This document shows positions 1 to 10,619 of a DNA stretch of 64,000 bases, one piece after another. The position numbers and the translations under genes are program-made. The notes under the pieces are model-generated. The model was not told where the DNA came from. It saw only the letters and a program-made list of their open reading frames with translations, and did no database searches. The DNA comes from Clavaria fumosa (Eukaryota > Basidiomycota > Agaricomycetes > Agaricales > Clavariaceae): positions 2,542,001 through 2,606,000 of the forward strand of contig OX637794.1 of NCBI GenBank assembly GCA_951802425.1, read 5' to 3'. Each line of letters opens with the position of its first letter. Positions within the stretch are counted from its first letter, which is position 1.

Positions 1-2821
1 ACAACTCTCCAAGTCCCATCCACCTGCTGCTGCAAGAGAACTCCTCCAGTCGCCAAGTTGCTCGCATCCGTTTCTACCTTCCATCTCCCTTTGTCTTGTG
101 GTAGAGCCAAGACCAGGGCCGACACTAGTGCCAGGCAGAGATCTCAGAAGGCTGCTTCTTCCTCCTCCTCCCATCTCCACAGGACCTTGCCTGTCAGCCG
201 GAAGAGTGGCTTTGCCCGGGCCAAGAGGTTCGGGATGTGCTGGTGGAGGTAGTTCAGCATCCCATTGAATCTTTGTACCTCTTTCACATTCTTTGGTCTG
301 GGCCAGTTACGGATCACCGTGCCTTTAGCTGGGTCATGCTCCAGACGGTTGTGGGAGATCTTCATCCCCAGGAAGAAGACCTCACTCTTCTCAAACTCGC
401 ACTTGCTGAGTCTGAGACACAGCCCATTCTCCCCAAATTTCCTCAAGACCCGATCCATCCAATACCGGTGGGTAGCCAAATCCTCTGCAAACACTATAAC
501 ATCGTCGACATAGGCTCAGACATGCCCCCCTGCAATCTCTTCCCTCAACACATGGTTCATGAAGCGCTGGAAGGTTGCAGGCGCATTCTGCAGCCCAAAC
601 CACATAACTGCCGGTTCGAAGAGTCCATGAGGCATTAGGAAAGCACAGCAGTGCTGATGTTCTGGCCAGACCTGCATCGATGGGAAGCCTCCCTTCGCAT
701 CAATCTTGGAATAGATAGTCACCCCCTTTAACACATCCACGGTGTCTCGGATGAGGGGGAGGGGGTACTTGTCTTTGATTAGATGCAAGTTCAGCCTAGA
801 GTAATTGATAATCGGCTGCAGCTTGTCCTTCTCGCGTTTGAAGAAGAAGGGGCTTGCGTACGGGGACTTCGAAGGTCGGATTCATCCAGAAGCTAGCTGT
901 TCATCCACCCAGCGATTCATCTCCACCATCTCTTCTCGCATTAGAGAGTATAGCTTAGAGGAGAGGTGTCCAGGGTCTGTTTTAAACTCGATGTTGATAT
1001 CAAAGTCAGGGCGGGAGCAGGGAAGCTCATCCCACTTTGCTTCACTAAAAACCAAAGGGTAGCGGCTGGGCCAATCAGGGGTAGGGCCAGTGTTGGGAAA
1101 GTGAGTGTCTGGGATACTGGCTGAGGCCAGGGTACTCGCTTTCGGTGGAACCGGGGGTCGGGCAGGGGGCTGGTGGCTGTGTGGGGAGGAGGCACAGGTG
1201 TTGGGGCAGCGGGTGAGCCTTACTTCAGCTTTCACCCAGTCAATCTCTGGGTTATGACGCTTTAGCCAATCATGCCCAAGGATCACCATGTGGGACTGGG
1301 TCTTCCCTAGCAGGAAGTGGATCCGCTCCTGGTGGTCGCCAACTGTCACAAGCAGCTCCATCCCATACCGGATCTTACCATCCCTGTTCTGTGTTCCATC
1401 CACATTATACATGGTGATTGGATTCAGCAAGGGAGATGGTTCCAGTCCCACTTTTTTCGCCCACTCCAAGTCCATAAAGCAGTTGGTGCAGCCTGAGTCG
1501 ACAAGGGCTTTCGTAGTTGCCCCTTTGCCAGTGCTGAGAGCCTCCAGGTGCACCTGGATGGAGAGCTCTCAGGGCATACACAATAGGGTGTCCTTCAGCA
1601 CCTCTGCAAGGTGCTTTGTCGGCTCCACTTGGCTGCTAGTCCCCTTTTCTCTTTTCAGTATTTCACTCTTAGTGGTTTCCGTTTCTGCTTTGTCCTTCAC
1701 CTCAGCCCCAATCCGGGTGTGTCTCTGCTGCAAGATAGTGTATTTTGGGATACTAGCTGCGGGTACAGGGACGGGAGGGGGGCTGGGATATCTACTCCTG
1801 AGACTCCAGTTCAGACTCACTGGGCCTTGTCTCCAAAATCCGGCTCCTCAACAGGAGCCCTCTTCTCTCTCTCAAGCAAATCCAGGTGGTCTCGGAGCAG
1901 TGCGATCTCGTTCTCATAGTCCTCTGCACTACATACCTGGCTTTCCACGGCACAGACCTGCGGCCTTGGGATCTGCAGATGTGTGTCCTGGAGCTGGCAA
2001 TCTCTCACCATGTGACCAGCTTGGCCACATCAGAAACAGGTGCGCAACACTCCAGGGGCACGGGCACAATCCACCACCATGGCATCACCAGCATTGGTGG
2101 GACGCGGCATGGTGGGAGGGGCAGGGGTGCAGGCCAGAGGCTGGGCCAGGAAGGGGCGAGGGGCTGGGGTGAAGCGGGTTTGTTGAGGGAGGGGGCAGCT
2201 GGTTGCAGGCGGAGCAGGACACACAGAGTTCTGCTGTGCGATGACTCCATCGAGGCGACACTGCTGAGCATCTAGCCTTTTGGCGAGTGCCTTCCACTGC
2301 ACGTAGGTCTCTGGCATTGGCGAAACACCATAGACCTTTCCCACTAGCCTCCTGCTCAGGTTCGACTCCAGCCAATGGACCAGGATGTCCAAATCGGCCA
2401 CTTCTGTCATCCCCGCTCTTCAGAACATTGTTTCGAACTTTGTGAAGAACTCAGGTGCTGTCATGACACCCTGTTTCAACCTCACAATGTCTGCAAGGGC
2501 AGTCGCATGGTCGTTCAGGTCATCGAACGCTCACTTCATCTCTTCCACAAATTCTGCCCAGGTTCCAACCTCGTTGTTACCCAGGATTTCCTCTCCCTTC
2601 ATATTTGCCCATTCTGTGGCAAACCCCTTGCCAGTAATTTTGCTGAGGGTGTAGAGGACCTTTGCCAGGTCTGTGGCATAGATTATCGGATTCGCCATAA
2701 ACAGGAGTCGGAGCGACCGGAGGAATGTACAGAAATTTCTTTTTTGCCCATCAAATGGGGCGACAACTAAATCCAGCCTTGTGGCATGGACTTCAGGTGG
2801 GGTGATGTGGTCAGCCATCAC
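1..2821 (-). pseudogene. E1 Gag-Pol polyprotein, degenerate
   Basis: Reading leftward from the ATG at 2821, the pieces match the E3 polyprotein: Gag N-terminus (about 2530-2821), more Gag (about 2030-2410), protease with VDSGCTNCF (about 1490), then reverse transcriptase with YVDD (about 500) and the start of RNase H at the window edge. The pieces are in different frames, so several frameshifts have accumulated. A TGA at 516-518 interrupts the frame just before AYVDD. E3 has an arginine (CGA context) at that place, so this is a probable CGA-to-TGA change. The element is non-autonomous as seen here. Confidence 0.9.
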
Positions 2822-2958
2822 AGACCCTGGTGGTGGTGATGGGGTTTCAGGGACATCGGTAACGGGGGAATCGGGGGGGAGCTGGGCTCGACCCGGTCTC
2901 AGTCGTAGATGCTGTAAATAAAATTCTGGGCCTTGGGCACTCAGGATTTCTTTGATCT

Positions 2959-2963
2959 CTTAG
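2959..2963. repeat. Target-site duplication CTTAG (left copy) of E2
   Basis: CTTAG immediately precedes the TG that opens the E2 LTR at 2964. The same five bases follow the CA that ends the other E2 LTR, at 24863-24867. Joining the two flanks restores the E1 leader as seen in E3. A 5-bp duplication is normal for Ty3/gypsy integration. Confidence 0.9.
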
Positions 2964-3360
2964 TGTCGTGGTCGATCCTAAAACTGGAGCTCAAAGGTCG
3001 CGGTGAGGTCGCGACAAGGTCGCGAAGGTCACATGGATAGCTGACGTAAAGGCTCAACGAAGAGGTAGAAAGAAGCAATTTCTGAAGAATATCAAAGACT
3101 AAGGAATACATGCTGAGTGTCTACCCGTATATATACTGGAGTCCAAGACCACAGAAACGGTATTAGTACAAGGTAGTAAGGGAGGACATACAACGGGAAC
3201 GACAGTAGGAAAGAAATGAAGGTATCAGGGCAACGATCGCGAAGTTGTCATAGTTCCAAGAAGGGAAGCATCAGTCGGCGGGGGAACGGGATAGCGGTAC
3301 AAGAGCGCCAGGGGGACAGGAAGTCGTCGTGGGAAGGAGATGGGGATGCCAAGGGGACGG
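2964..3360 (-). repeat. E2 3' LTR, outer part (interrupted by E4)
   Basis: The first 397 bp of the E2 LTR on the plus strand. It matches 24235-24631 with 8 transitions, all at CpG sites. The LTR stops at ACGG (3357-3360), where E4 begins, and resumes at 13250. It contains the TATA-like run TATATATA (near 3130) and the repeat AATATCAAAGACT that pairs with the PBS copy at 24221-24233. Confidence 0.93.
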
Positions 3361-4278
3361 TGTAAGGACCATATGCGATCTAAACACGGAAACATGACAG
3401 ATACCGACTATCCGGATGTTTTGCGATCCAAAGAAATTACGTGCGATACGAACCGATAACGATCCGACACCGTCCGATAACGACCGATAGTATCCGATAC
3501 ATGTCCGATGTCGGACACTTCGGTCTTCAATCCCCCGTGACGATCACAGCCCACCGCTCTCACACACCGCCCACGCCTCTCTATTTCACCTCTCCAGCAC
3601 GGTCAGCGCTCGACATACACACTATTCCATTCCCATTCCTTTATTTCATATACCATGCTGTAAATTTCATATTATGATCCCTTTCAACCATTCAATCGTT
3701 TAAACGTTTCAAACCCTTTGCAGTACCTTGTCCATTGTTCTTAGTACCCCTTTGCTGTACCAGCCCCACTTTCCTTCAGTTTATGAGCGGTCCAGACATT
3801 TGCTAGTTATCGGACATTTCATTCCTCCGAGCTACTCATTTCCCTTGTGATATAACTCCTTCATGTAACCCTTCACGCGACATGGCGCTGTTCCATGTGT
3901 TTTCCGGACATTTCCGTACATTCCAATTTGCTGTACTTACAGAACTGTACTTAAGTACACTCCGGACCTCTCTGAAATACAGCTTTCTGAACCCCTTCTC
4001 TCTGTTAGAAACCTCACCTAAGCTCACCCGTCGTCGCAACCTTCGATCCGCTGGCCTCCGTCGTTGCCGGCCCTTCGTCTTATCGCACCATCCTTATCGG
4101 ATTCTATCGGACACATAGCAGAATATCCCGGACACCGTATATTTCTATTTCTCACACATTTTGAATTCATACTCCACATCCTCAAGGGTGTTTGGTGAAT
4201 CTCTAACGCCTTACAGGAACCCCTGAAGGACTTGACTGTAATCAAGCAGTTGCAGCAAGAACCGTAATACCCACTACA
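3361..4278 (+). repeat. E4 5' LTR
   Basis: 918 bp, bounded by TG…CA and matching 12328-13245. Its sequence is unusually rich in CCGATA/TCCGGA-like words. Small open frames inside it are present identically in both LTRs and show no protein features. An intron-like stretch (GTGAATCTCTAACGCC…ACAG) lies near the 3' end, so a spliced leader is possible but unproven. Confidence 0.95.
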
Positions 4279-4282
4279 ATTC

Positions 4283-4300
4283 TGGAGCCCACCGCGAGGG
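4283..4300 (+). promoter_or_regulatory. E4 primer-binding site, tRNA type
   Basis: Four bases after the 5' LTR the sequence reads TGGAGCCCACCGCGAGGG. Its complement has the form of a tRNA 3' end: T-stem CTCGC, seven-base acceptor strand GGTGGGC, discriminator U, then CCA. U at the discriminator position is typical of tRNA-Cys, so a tRNA-Cys primer is my inference. This differs from the self-priming signal of E2 and E3. Confidence 0.6.
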
Positions 4301-4667
4301 GTTCAACAAGACGTCTTCACTACCACCCTCAAGGATTCCCAGAGGCTCATCCGCTCCTCAGCCTCGACGCTCCGAACGCCTGAGAAGTCGAAACCCGAAT
4401 CCGATCACAGAACCACCGCCCTCCGAACCCCCCGGAGAAGTAATTGAAACTTCCCACCTTCTTCCATCGGACATTCCCAGTATCTCATCCATTGTCTACT
4501 CCCACACGAGTTTCACCACTCCGGATCCCTCACTACCACAGACCTTCGAACAACCACACTCACCGCTTACACCACTTCCCCTTGAACCAGACATCCTTCA
4601 TTTCCCGCCCGAAACACCTCAGAATTCACCAGACGAAGTTCACTCACCGCCCCACGCACCAATACAA

Positions 4668-6665
4668 ATGGCCAACCAACCGAGATATCCGCTCCGTGGC
4701 GCCCACGGGGCCCCTGCCTTTGACGGAGTACCGACACACCTCAACCGGTACTTCGAGGACATCGACATCGTGCTCACCGGCGTCAACCCGGACGTTCCAG
4801 AACCCGATTTAATTCGGTACGCCAAGCACTATCTCGACACCGATACGTGTCTCCTCTGGGAGACTCTTTCACCTGACCCGGACCCGGTATGGACGTGGGA
4901 TACCTTCAAAGCGGCCGTCCGACGACTTTATCCAGGATCTGATGGAGGTCGCTTATTTTCCGTCGCCGACCTGGACCATTTCATATCGGACTCGGCCCAA
5001 AAGGGAGTTTACACGCGCGCAGAACACGGAGAATACTATCGGGACTTTCTCCGGATCACCTCGCACTTGATCACATCACAGCGTATGTCCACAAATGACA
5101 GGAACCGACTTTACATCCTCGGATTTGGGGATCATACAAGGCGTCGGATCGAAAGCCGACTCGCTATCATACTACCAAACCACCATCCGGAGGATCCTTA
5201 CCCCATGAATGAAGTACATGGTGCAGCTGAATTTCTTCTCTCCTCGACGTCCCCCCACTCTGCGACAACCGATCAACTTTCCGGACCCGTCCGTCTCGCA
5301 TCTTCAGCCCCCGGGAGAGAAACGAAACCGGTAATCAAGAAGGAAGAATTTGATATGTCCGCAGCCTGGGCAACATTCGCTTCCACAATGGCTCGCCTGG
5401 AATCGATTTTGACAGCCCAATCTCTCGAACCGGCAAGACACTCCGCTCCCCGGACAACGAACTCTCCCGCAGGCCGGACGTGTAATTTCTGTTCGGAAAT
5501 AGGTCATTTTGTTAGTGCCTGTCCGAAGGCCCTCGAATACATTAAGTCCGGCAAATGTATACGGAACACAGAAGGCAGGATTTGTCTCCCCTCCGGACGA
5601 TATTTGCCAGGCACTATCTCAGGGAACAACCTATCCGAGCGCTTCGACAAGTACTACGCTACATACCAATCCCAGAACACGCAACCGGCGACAACCGCGG
5701 TATTTGAAGCACAGCCGATCGGACAATCCGCTCACCCCCCGGACATGGAAGACGATTCGGACGAGGAAGATGACGAGAATACCGTGTTGGAAAACATGGT
5801 CCGCACCTTTGCAAACGATGTCGCGAAGAAAGTAGACAAGGGCAAAAGGAAAGCACCCACACCCAGGAATACCGATCCTCAGCCATCTAGGTTACCGCCC
5901 CCACCCGCCGTTGTTATTACGCCGCCTCAGGTCACTCGTCCATCAAAGCCGGAGAAAATCGAACGACCCGACGTCCAGTACCATTACCAAGCTCCGATCG
6001 AAAATCCGGTAACCGTTCAACAAGTATTCGATCGCGCACTCGACATGCCAGTCCGCGTCACACCTCGCGAACTACTCGCCATTTCCGGAGACATCCGCAA
6101 AAAGATGAAGGATGTGGTTACCGCTCGTCGCGTTCCGGTCACCGCGTCCATCGTACAGGATACGCTCTATACAAACATTACGGTCCCGGACACCTCCGAT
6201 CTTGTTGTCGCCGTCGACGCTGCTCCGCTCCGCATCGTAGAAGGGATATTGGACAACCGGATCGCCGCGGAGTGCCTGCTCGACCAAGGCAGCTCAATCG
6301 TGGCAATGCGAAGAGACGTTTGGGAGAAACTCGGCAACCCACTACACTCCGAGAACGTTATTCACATGGAATCCTCTCATGGCACCATCGCTCCGACCCT
6401 CGGACTCATCAAGAATTTCCCCCTACAGATCGGTCCGTGCACATTCCATGTTCAAATGCAAGTAGCAGACACGTTGCCCTGCGAGGTTCTTGTCGGACGA
6501 CCGTTTTTCATGTTAACCGGTTCCCAAACGATTGACCATCCCCACGGGGCCCAGGACCTTATTCTCAACGATCCAAACACCGGAGAAAGAATCATAGTGC
6601 CAACGAAGGAGCGAATCCCGATCCGCAAATCCTTGAAGAACAAGAAACCGCATCCGGATTTTTGA
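4668..6665 (+). CDS. E4 Gag-protease protein
   Basis: A 665-aa frame. It holds an N-terminal capsid-like Gag region, a CCHC zinc knuckle near residue 271 (CNFCSEIGHFVSAC, spacing CX2CX4HX4C), an acidic and proline-rich linker, and a retropepsin-like segment with LLDQGSS near residue 536. The usual D-[ST]-G is replaced by D-Q-G, which is either a family variant or a weakened active site. I used the first ATG, but the same frame is open back to 4242 with an arginine-rich stretch resembling the extreme C-terminus of Pol, so an upstream or spliced start is possible. The stop at 6663-6665 lies inside the Pol frame. The protein would assemble particles around the element RNA. Confidence 0.9.
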   Translation: MANQPRYPLRGAHGAPAFDGVPTHLNRYFEDIDIVLTGVNPDVPEPDLIRYAKHYLDTDTCLLWETLSPDPDPVWTWDTFKAAVRRLYPGSDGGRLFSVADLDHFISDSAQKGVYTRAEHGEYYRDFLRITSHLITSQRMSTNDRNRLYILGFGDHTRRRIESRLAIILPNHHPEDPYPMNEVHGAAEFLLSSTSPHSATTDQLSGPVRLASSAPGRETKPVIKKEEFDMSAAWATFASTMARLESILTAQSLEPARHSAPRTTNSPAGRTCNFCSEIGHFVSACPKALEYIKSGKCIRNTEGRICLPSGRYLPGTISGNNLSERFDKYYATYQSQNTQPATTAVFEAQPIGQSAHPPDMEDDSDEEDDENTVLENMVRTFANDVAKKVDKGKRKAPTPRNTDPQPSRLPPPPAVVITPPQVTRPSKPEKIERPDVQYHYQAPIENPVTVQQVFDRALDMPVRVTPRELLAISGDIRKKMKDVVTARRVPVTASIVQDTLYTNITVPDTSDLVVAVDAAPLRIVEGILDNRIAAECLLDQGSSIVAMRRDVWEKLGNPLHSENVIHMESSHGTIAPTLGLIKNFPLQIGPCTFHVQMQVADTLPCEVLVGRPFFMLTGSQTIDHPHGAQDLILNDPNTGERIIVPTKERIPIRKSLKNKKPHPDF

Positions 6666-9600
6666 GAGCTGGAGCCTCGAATGTCCGCAAACCAACGGAC
6701 TTACCTCCGATCAATGCGGACACGGAAGCTATACCCAGATACGAGACTCCAGCCATTTTTCCTACTTCCGTTCACGTTCCCTTATCGTTTTCCCTTATAA
6801 ACCCAGTCTCTCTCGACCCCTTCCCCTGTATCAGTATCTCGGACGTTTCTCTCGATTCCGCTGATTCCCCAGTCGCTATCGGACGTGAACCGTCGCGTCC
6901 AAATGTTGCAACCCCCTTGTACAACAAAACCCCCGAAATAAATTCCCTGTCTACGGACGCCGTTCTTCCAGTTTACTTGGGAAAGAAATATAAGAAAGTC
7001 GCGAATCGCGTCAATCCGATCAAAGCGACAGTACCCAAAGAATTCCGGATTGTCCGACGCCGACACCCGGACCCCCTAGCCGATATGCCAACTCTTCCGA
7101 CCCATCCCCCCGATTTCACCCCCGGTCTTCGATACACTCAAAACCGGAAAGACACGCACAACGCCAACCCCACCGGATTCTTATGGCCGGAGGAAGAAAA
7201 ACTCGTTCACCATCTTATTAAAGCCCAGGAAGACGCCTTCGCTTGGAAAGAGACCGAAAAAGGACGATTCGACGCAAAATACTTCGATCCGATTATTATC
7301 CCGACAGTCGAACATATCCCTTGGATCTTCAAAAATATACCGATTCCCCCCGGTATTTACGACGAAGTTCTCAAAGTAATCCGGGAAAAGATCGCAGCCG
7401 GCGTTTATGAAGAATCCAACTCTTCTTATCGGTCCCAGTGGTTTTGCGTGTTAAAGAAAGACGGAAAGTCTCTCCGACTCGTGCACAACCTCCAGCCGCT
7501 TAACAAAATCACTATCGGCGATTCCGCGGTCCCCCCGATAATGGAGGTTTTTGCGGAATCATTCGCCGGACGCGGATGTTACGGATCACTCGACCTTTTC
7601 GTCTCCTTCGATCAGCGGTCTCTGGACGAACGAAGCCGAGACCTCACCACGTTTCAAACCCCTCTCGGAGCAAAACGGCTCACCTGCGTCCCCATGGGAT
7701 ACACCAACGCGACGCAGATTATGCATGGAGACGTCACGCATGTTCTACAAGATGAAATTCCGCACGTAACCATCCCATTCGTAGACGATGTAGCGATCAA
7801 GGGCCCGGAAACCCGATACGAGCTTCCGGACGGCACCTACGAGACGATCCCTGAGAATCCGCAAATACGACGATTTGTTTGGGAGCATTTAAATAACGTC
7901 AACCGGGTGCTCCAACGAATCAAGAAAGTCGGAGGAACCTTTAACGGCAAGAAAACGACAATTTGCGTTCCCGAAGCAGTCGTTACCGGACATACGTGCA
8001 CATACGAAGGACGAGTTCCGGATGCCTCCAACGTTCAGCGTATCCGGGACTGGCCTCCTTGCAAAACCCTGACCGATGTCCGATCATTTTTAGGGGTTTG
8101 CGGACTACTCCGGATATTCATTAAAAACTACGCCGTACTTGCCCGACCTCTTGTCAGTCTAACTCGCAAGGACGTGCCATTCAGATTCGAAAAAGAAGAA
8201 CAAAACTCGATGGACCGACTCAAACACGCGATTCTGAACTCATCCGCCATCCGACCAATCGACTACCGCTCCGGACAACCCGTAATCCTCGCCGTCGACT
8301 CATCAAATATCGCCGTTGGTTTCGCACTCTTCCAAATTGGAGAAGATGGAATACGATATCCCTCCCGCTTTGGCTCCATTACCTGGAACGAACGCGAGGC
8401 CCGATACTCACAAGCAAAAATCGAATTATACGGACTCTTCCGCGCACTTCGGTCGTACCGGATTTACCTTATAGGCCTTCCGAAATTTACTGTCGAAATG
8501 GACGCGAAGTTCATTAAGGGTATGCTAAACAATCCGGACATTCAACCCAACGCTGCCATGAATCGATGGATTGCCGGTATACTACTCTTCGATTTCGATC
8601 TTGTTCATATTCCCGCAGATAAGCACACCGGAGCCGACGGACTATCACGCCGACGTGCCGCAGATGGTGAAGAAGATACCGAGTCTGAAGATCACGAAGA
8701 ATGGATCGATCGGAGCTACGTATTCGCCATGGAACACATGAATCGAGCACCGGACGCTTCCTACACATCCGAGACACGACTCGCCGGCATCACCCATACT
8801 CGCTTCAAAGTTTACACAGGATCGACGCTACTCAATTCGACGGTACCACCCGAGGAATCACCGACCCCGAACGAATCTTCCGCCGTCCTTATACCCCGAT
8901 CCGATGCAGCAAACAAAAGAGAAGAACAGATTCGCAAAATTGAATCTTTCCTTCGAAACCCGATCCGTCCCTCCGGCATTGACGCAAACCAGTTCCGACG
9001 ACTGGTCCGCTCCGCATCCGAGTTCTTCATCCTAGATGACAAATTATGGCGTCGCCGACCTAACGGATACCACCAAGTAGTACCTCCGGACCACAAACGT
9101 CTCGCAATTATCACAGAGGCACACGATTCACTCGGCCACAAAGGCGTTTACGTTATCCGGACACGTATTCTAAATCGGTTCTGGTGGCCGGTGCTGGATC
9201 AAGACGTAAAATGGTTTGTCAAAACTTGTCACCAATGCCAAACTCGGCAAATCCGGAAGATCTTCATTCCACCGACGGTCGCTACACCGGCCGGTCTTTT
9301 CCGTCGAGCGCACATTGATACTATGTTCCTACCAAGAGCCCGCGGTTTCCGACTTCTCGTCCACGCCCGATGCTCGTTATCCGCATATCCGGAAGCAAGA
9401 CCGCTACGAAACGAGACCGCCCGACTTCTCGGAACCTTCATATTCGAAGATATACTATGCCGATGGGGAGCAGTAGAAGAGATTATCACGGATAACGGAG
9501 CCCCATTTATCAAAGCCCTCGATTTCCTTAAGAAACGGTACGGAATCCATCACATCCGTATATCCGGATACAACTCCCGCGCTAACGGCGTCATCGAACG

Positions 9601-10399
9601 TGCCCATCGATCGGTCCGTGAGTCGTTAATCAAAGCAGCAGATGGAGACGAATCGAAATGGCCGGACGTTTTACCCTCAGTCATTTGGGCAGAACGAACC
9701 ACGATCCAACGGTCCACCGGCCACTCCCCATTTTACATCGCACATGGCGTCGAACCGCTTTTCCCCTTCGACATATCCGAAGCAACATATTTAATTCCGA
9801 CCGCCGACGCCCCGATGACCACTCCGGAACTGATAGCCCTTCGTGCCCGCCAACTGCAAAAACGAGAAGAAGATCTAGCAACAATCGCCGATAAAGTGCT
9901 CGCTGCCCGCAAACAATCTGTCAAGCAGTTCATCGACGCACACCGGAAGTCTATTATCGACTACGACTTCCAACCCGGATCGTTGGTATTGATCCGCAAT
10001 TCGGCCGTTGAAATGGAATTAAATCGAAAAACAAAACCGCGATTCTTCGGACCGATGATCGTCGTTCGCCGAACACAACATGGCGCCTATATTCTCTCGG
10101 AACTCGACGGCGCCGTTTCCAAAATCCACTACGCAGCTTTCCGCATCATTCCCTACTATCCGAGGTCGCAAACATCGATTCCGGTCACTTCTATCATCGA
10201 CCAAACGACAGAGATAAACGAGGACATCTCTCCCTATCAAATACACGAGGCGTCACCCAACTCTATCGACAGAGAAGATGAGCAAAACCAAGCGGCTGAC
10301 CTATCCGATGAATCCGATAATGAAACCACCGACGACGACACTGCAGAAACTCGTCCGCAACGCTCCGGAGCAACCCGGAACCTTCGGCCTCGCCATTAA
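6536..10399 (+). CDS. E4 Pol: reverse transcriptase, RNase H, integrase
   Basis: The frame is open from 6536 and overlaps Gag-protease by 130 nt in the -1 frame. No early ATG serves as a natural start, so expression by -1 frameshifting is likely; I see no classical slippery heptamer. Counting from 6662 the protein has about 1245 residues: reverse transcriptase with FVDD (a variant of YXDD, near residue 374), RNase H (LAVDSSNIAVG), integrase with an HHCC zinc motif (HDSLGH … CHQC) and a DDE core (HIDTMF, TDNGAPF, NGVIERAH). The C-terminus ends in an acidic tail and LRPRH rather than a chromodomain. All motifs are intact, consistent with a recently active element. Confidence 0.93.
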   Translation, partial: PSPRGPGPYSQRSKHRRKNHSANEGANPDPQILEEQETASGFLRAGASNVRKPTDLPPINADTEAIPRYETPAIFPTSVHVPLSFSLINPVSLDPFPCISISDVSLDSADSPVAIGREPSRPNVATPLYNKTPEINSLSTDAVLPVYLGKKYKKVANRVNPIKATVPKEFRIVRRRHPDPLADMPTLPTHPPDFTPGLRYTQNRKDTHNANPTGFLWPEEEKLVHHLIKAQEDAFAWKETEKGRFDAKYFDPIIIPTVEHIPWIFKNIPIPPGIYDEVLKVIREKIAAGVYEESNSSYRSQWFCVLKKDGKSLRLVHNLQPLNKITIGDSAVPPIMEVFAESFAGRGCYGSLDLFVSFDQRSLDERSRDLTTFQTPLGAKRLTCVPMGYTNATQIMHGDVTHVLQDEIPHVTIPFVDDVAIKGPETRYELPDGTYETIPENPQIRRFVWEHLNNVNRVLQRIKKVGGTFNGKKTTICVPEAVVTGHTCTYEGRVPDASNVQRIRDWPPCKTLTDVRSFLGVCGLLRIFIKNYAVLARPLVSLTRKDVPFRFEKEEQNSMDRLKHAILNSSAIRPIDYRSGQPVILAVDSSNIAVGFALFQIGEDGIRYPSRFGSITWNEREARYSQAKIELYGLFRALRSYRIYLIGLPKFTVEMDAKFIKGMLNNPDIQPNAAMNRWIAGILLFDFDLVHIPADKHTGADGLSRRRAADGEEDTESEDHEEWIDRSYVFAMEHMNRAPDASYTSETRLAGITHTRFKVYTGSTLLNSTVPPEESPTPNESSAVLIPRSDAANKREEQIRKIESFLRNPIRPSGIDANQFRRLVRSASEFFILDDKLWRRRPNGYHQVVPPDHKRLAIITEAHDSLGHKGVYVIRTRILNRFWWPVLDQDVKWFVKTCHQCQTRQIRKIFIPPTVATPAGLFRRAHIDTMFLPRARGFRLLVHARCSLSAYPEARPLRNETARLLGTFIFEDILCRWGAVEEIITDNGAPFIKALDFLKKRYGIHHIRISGYNSRANGVIERAHRSVRESLIKAADGDESKWPDVLPSVIWAERTTIQRSTGHSPFYIAHGVEPLFPFDISEATYLIPTADAPMTTPELIALRARQLQKREEDLATIADKVLAARKQSVKQFIDAHRKSIIDYDFQPGSLVLIRNSAVEMELNRKTKPRFFGPMIVVRRTQHGAYILSELDGAVSKIHYAAFRIIPYYPRSQTSIPVTSIIDQTTEINEDISPYQIHEASPNSIDREDEQNQAADLSDESDNETTDDDTAETRPQRSGATRNLRPRH

Positions 10400-10619
10400 G
10401 TATTTTTTCTCCATCATATCCTTCATTTTTCTATACTTCACATTGATTCACCCCTAAAAAAAAAAAAAAAAAAAAAATCGAAATTTCGGACAAGTCCAAA
10501 CTTTATACCCGACGTTCTTTCAACCATTTTCTCACATTCTCACATTCCTCACTTATCCCACACGACATACCATACCAAATAGAAAAAGAAAAACATATAT
10601 AAAAACAAAAACAAAATAT
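10400..10619. other. E4 spacer between Pol and the antisense gene
   Basis: AT-rich spacer between two convergent stop codons. It contains a run of about 22 A residues (near 10456-10477) that would read as a T run on the antisense strand. It probably holds the 3' ends of both transcripts. I see no frame in it. Confidence 0.6.

Larger units (their letters stand above)
1..2963 (-). mobile_element. E1, left part of an old Ty3/gypsy chromovirus
   Basis: This is the internal part of a minus-strand LTR retrotransposon, cut by the window edge on the left and by E2 at 2963/2964. Its sequence is a diverged relative of E3: the same Gag opening, protease and reverse transcriptase motifs appear in the same order. 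The text up to 2963 (…GATCTCTTAG) continues at 24863 (CTTAGCAGTCCTG…), exactly as in the uninterrupted E3 leader near 23110-23125. The 3' end of the element (integrase, chromodomain, 3' LTR) lies outside the window. Confidence 0.9.

Noticed and set aside
3441..4245. Small frames inside the E4 LTRs, identical in both copies
   Set aside because: Identity reflects LTR duplication, not selection; no protein features.
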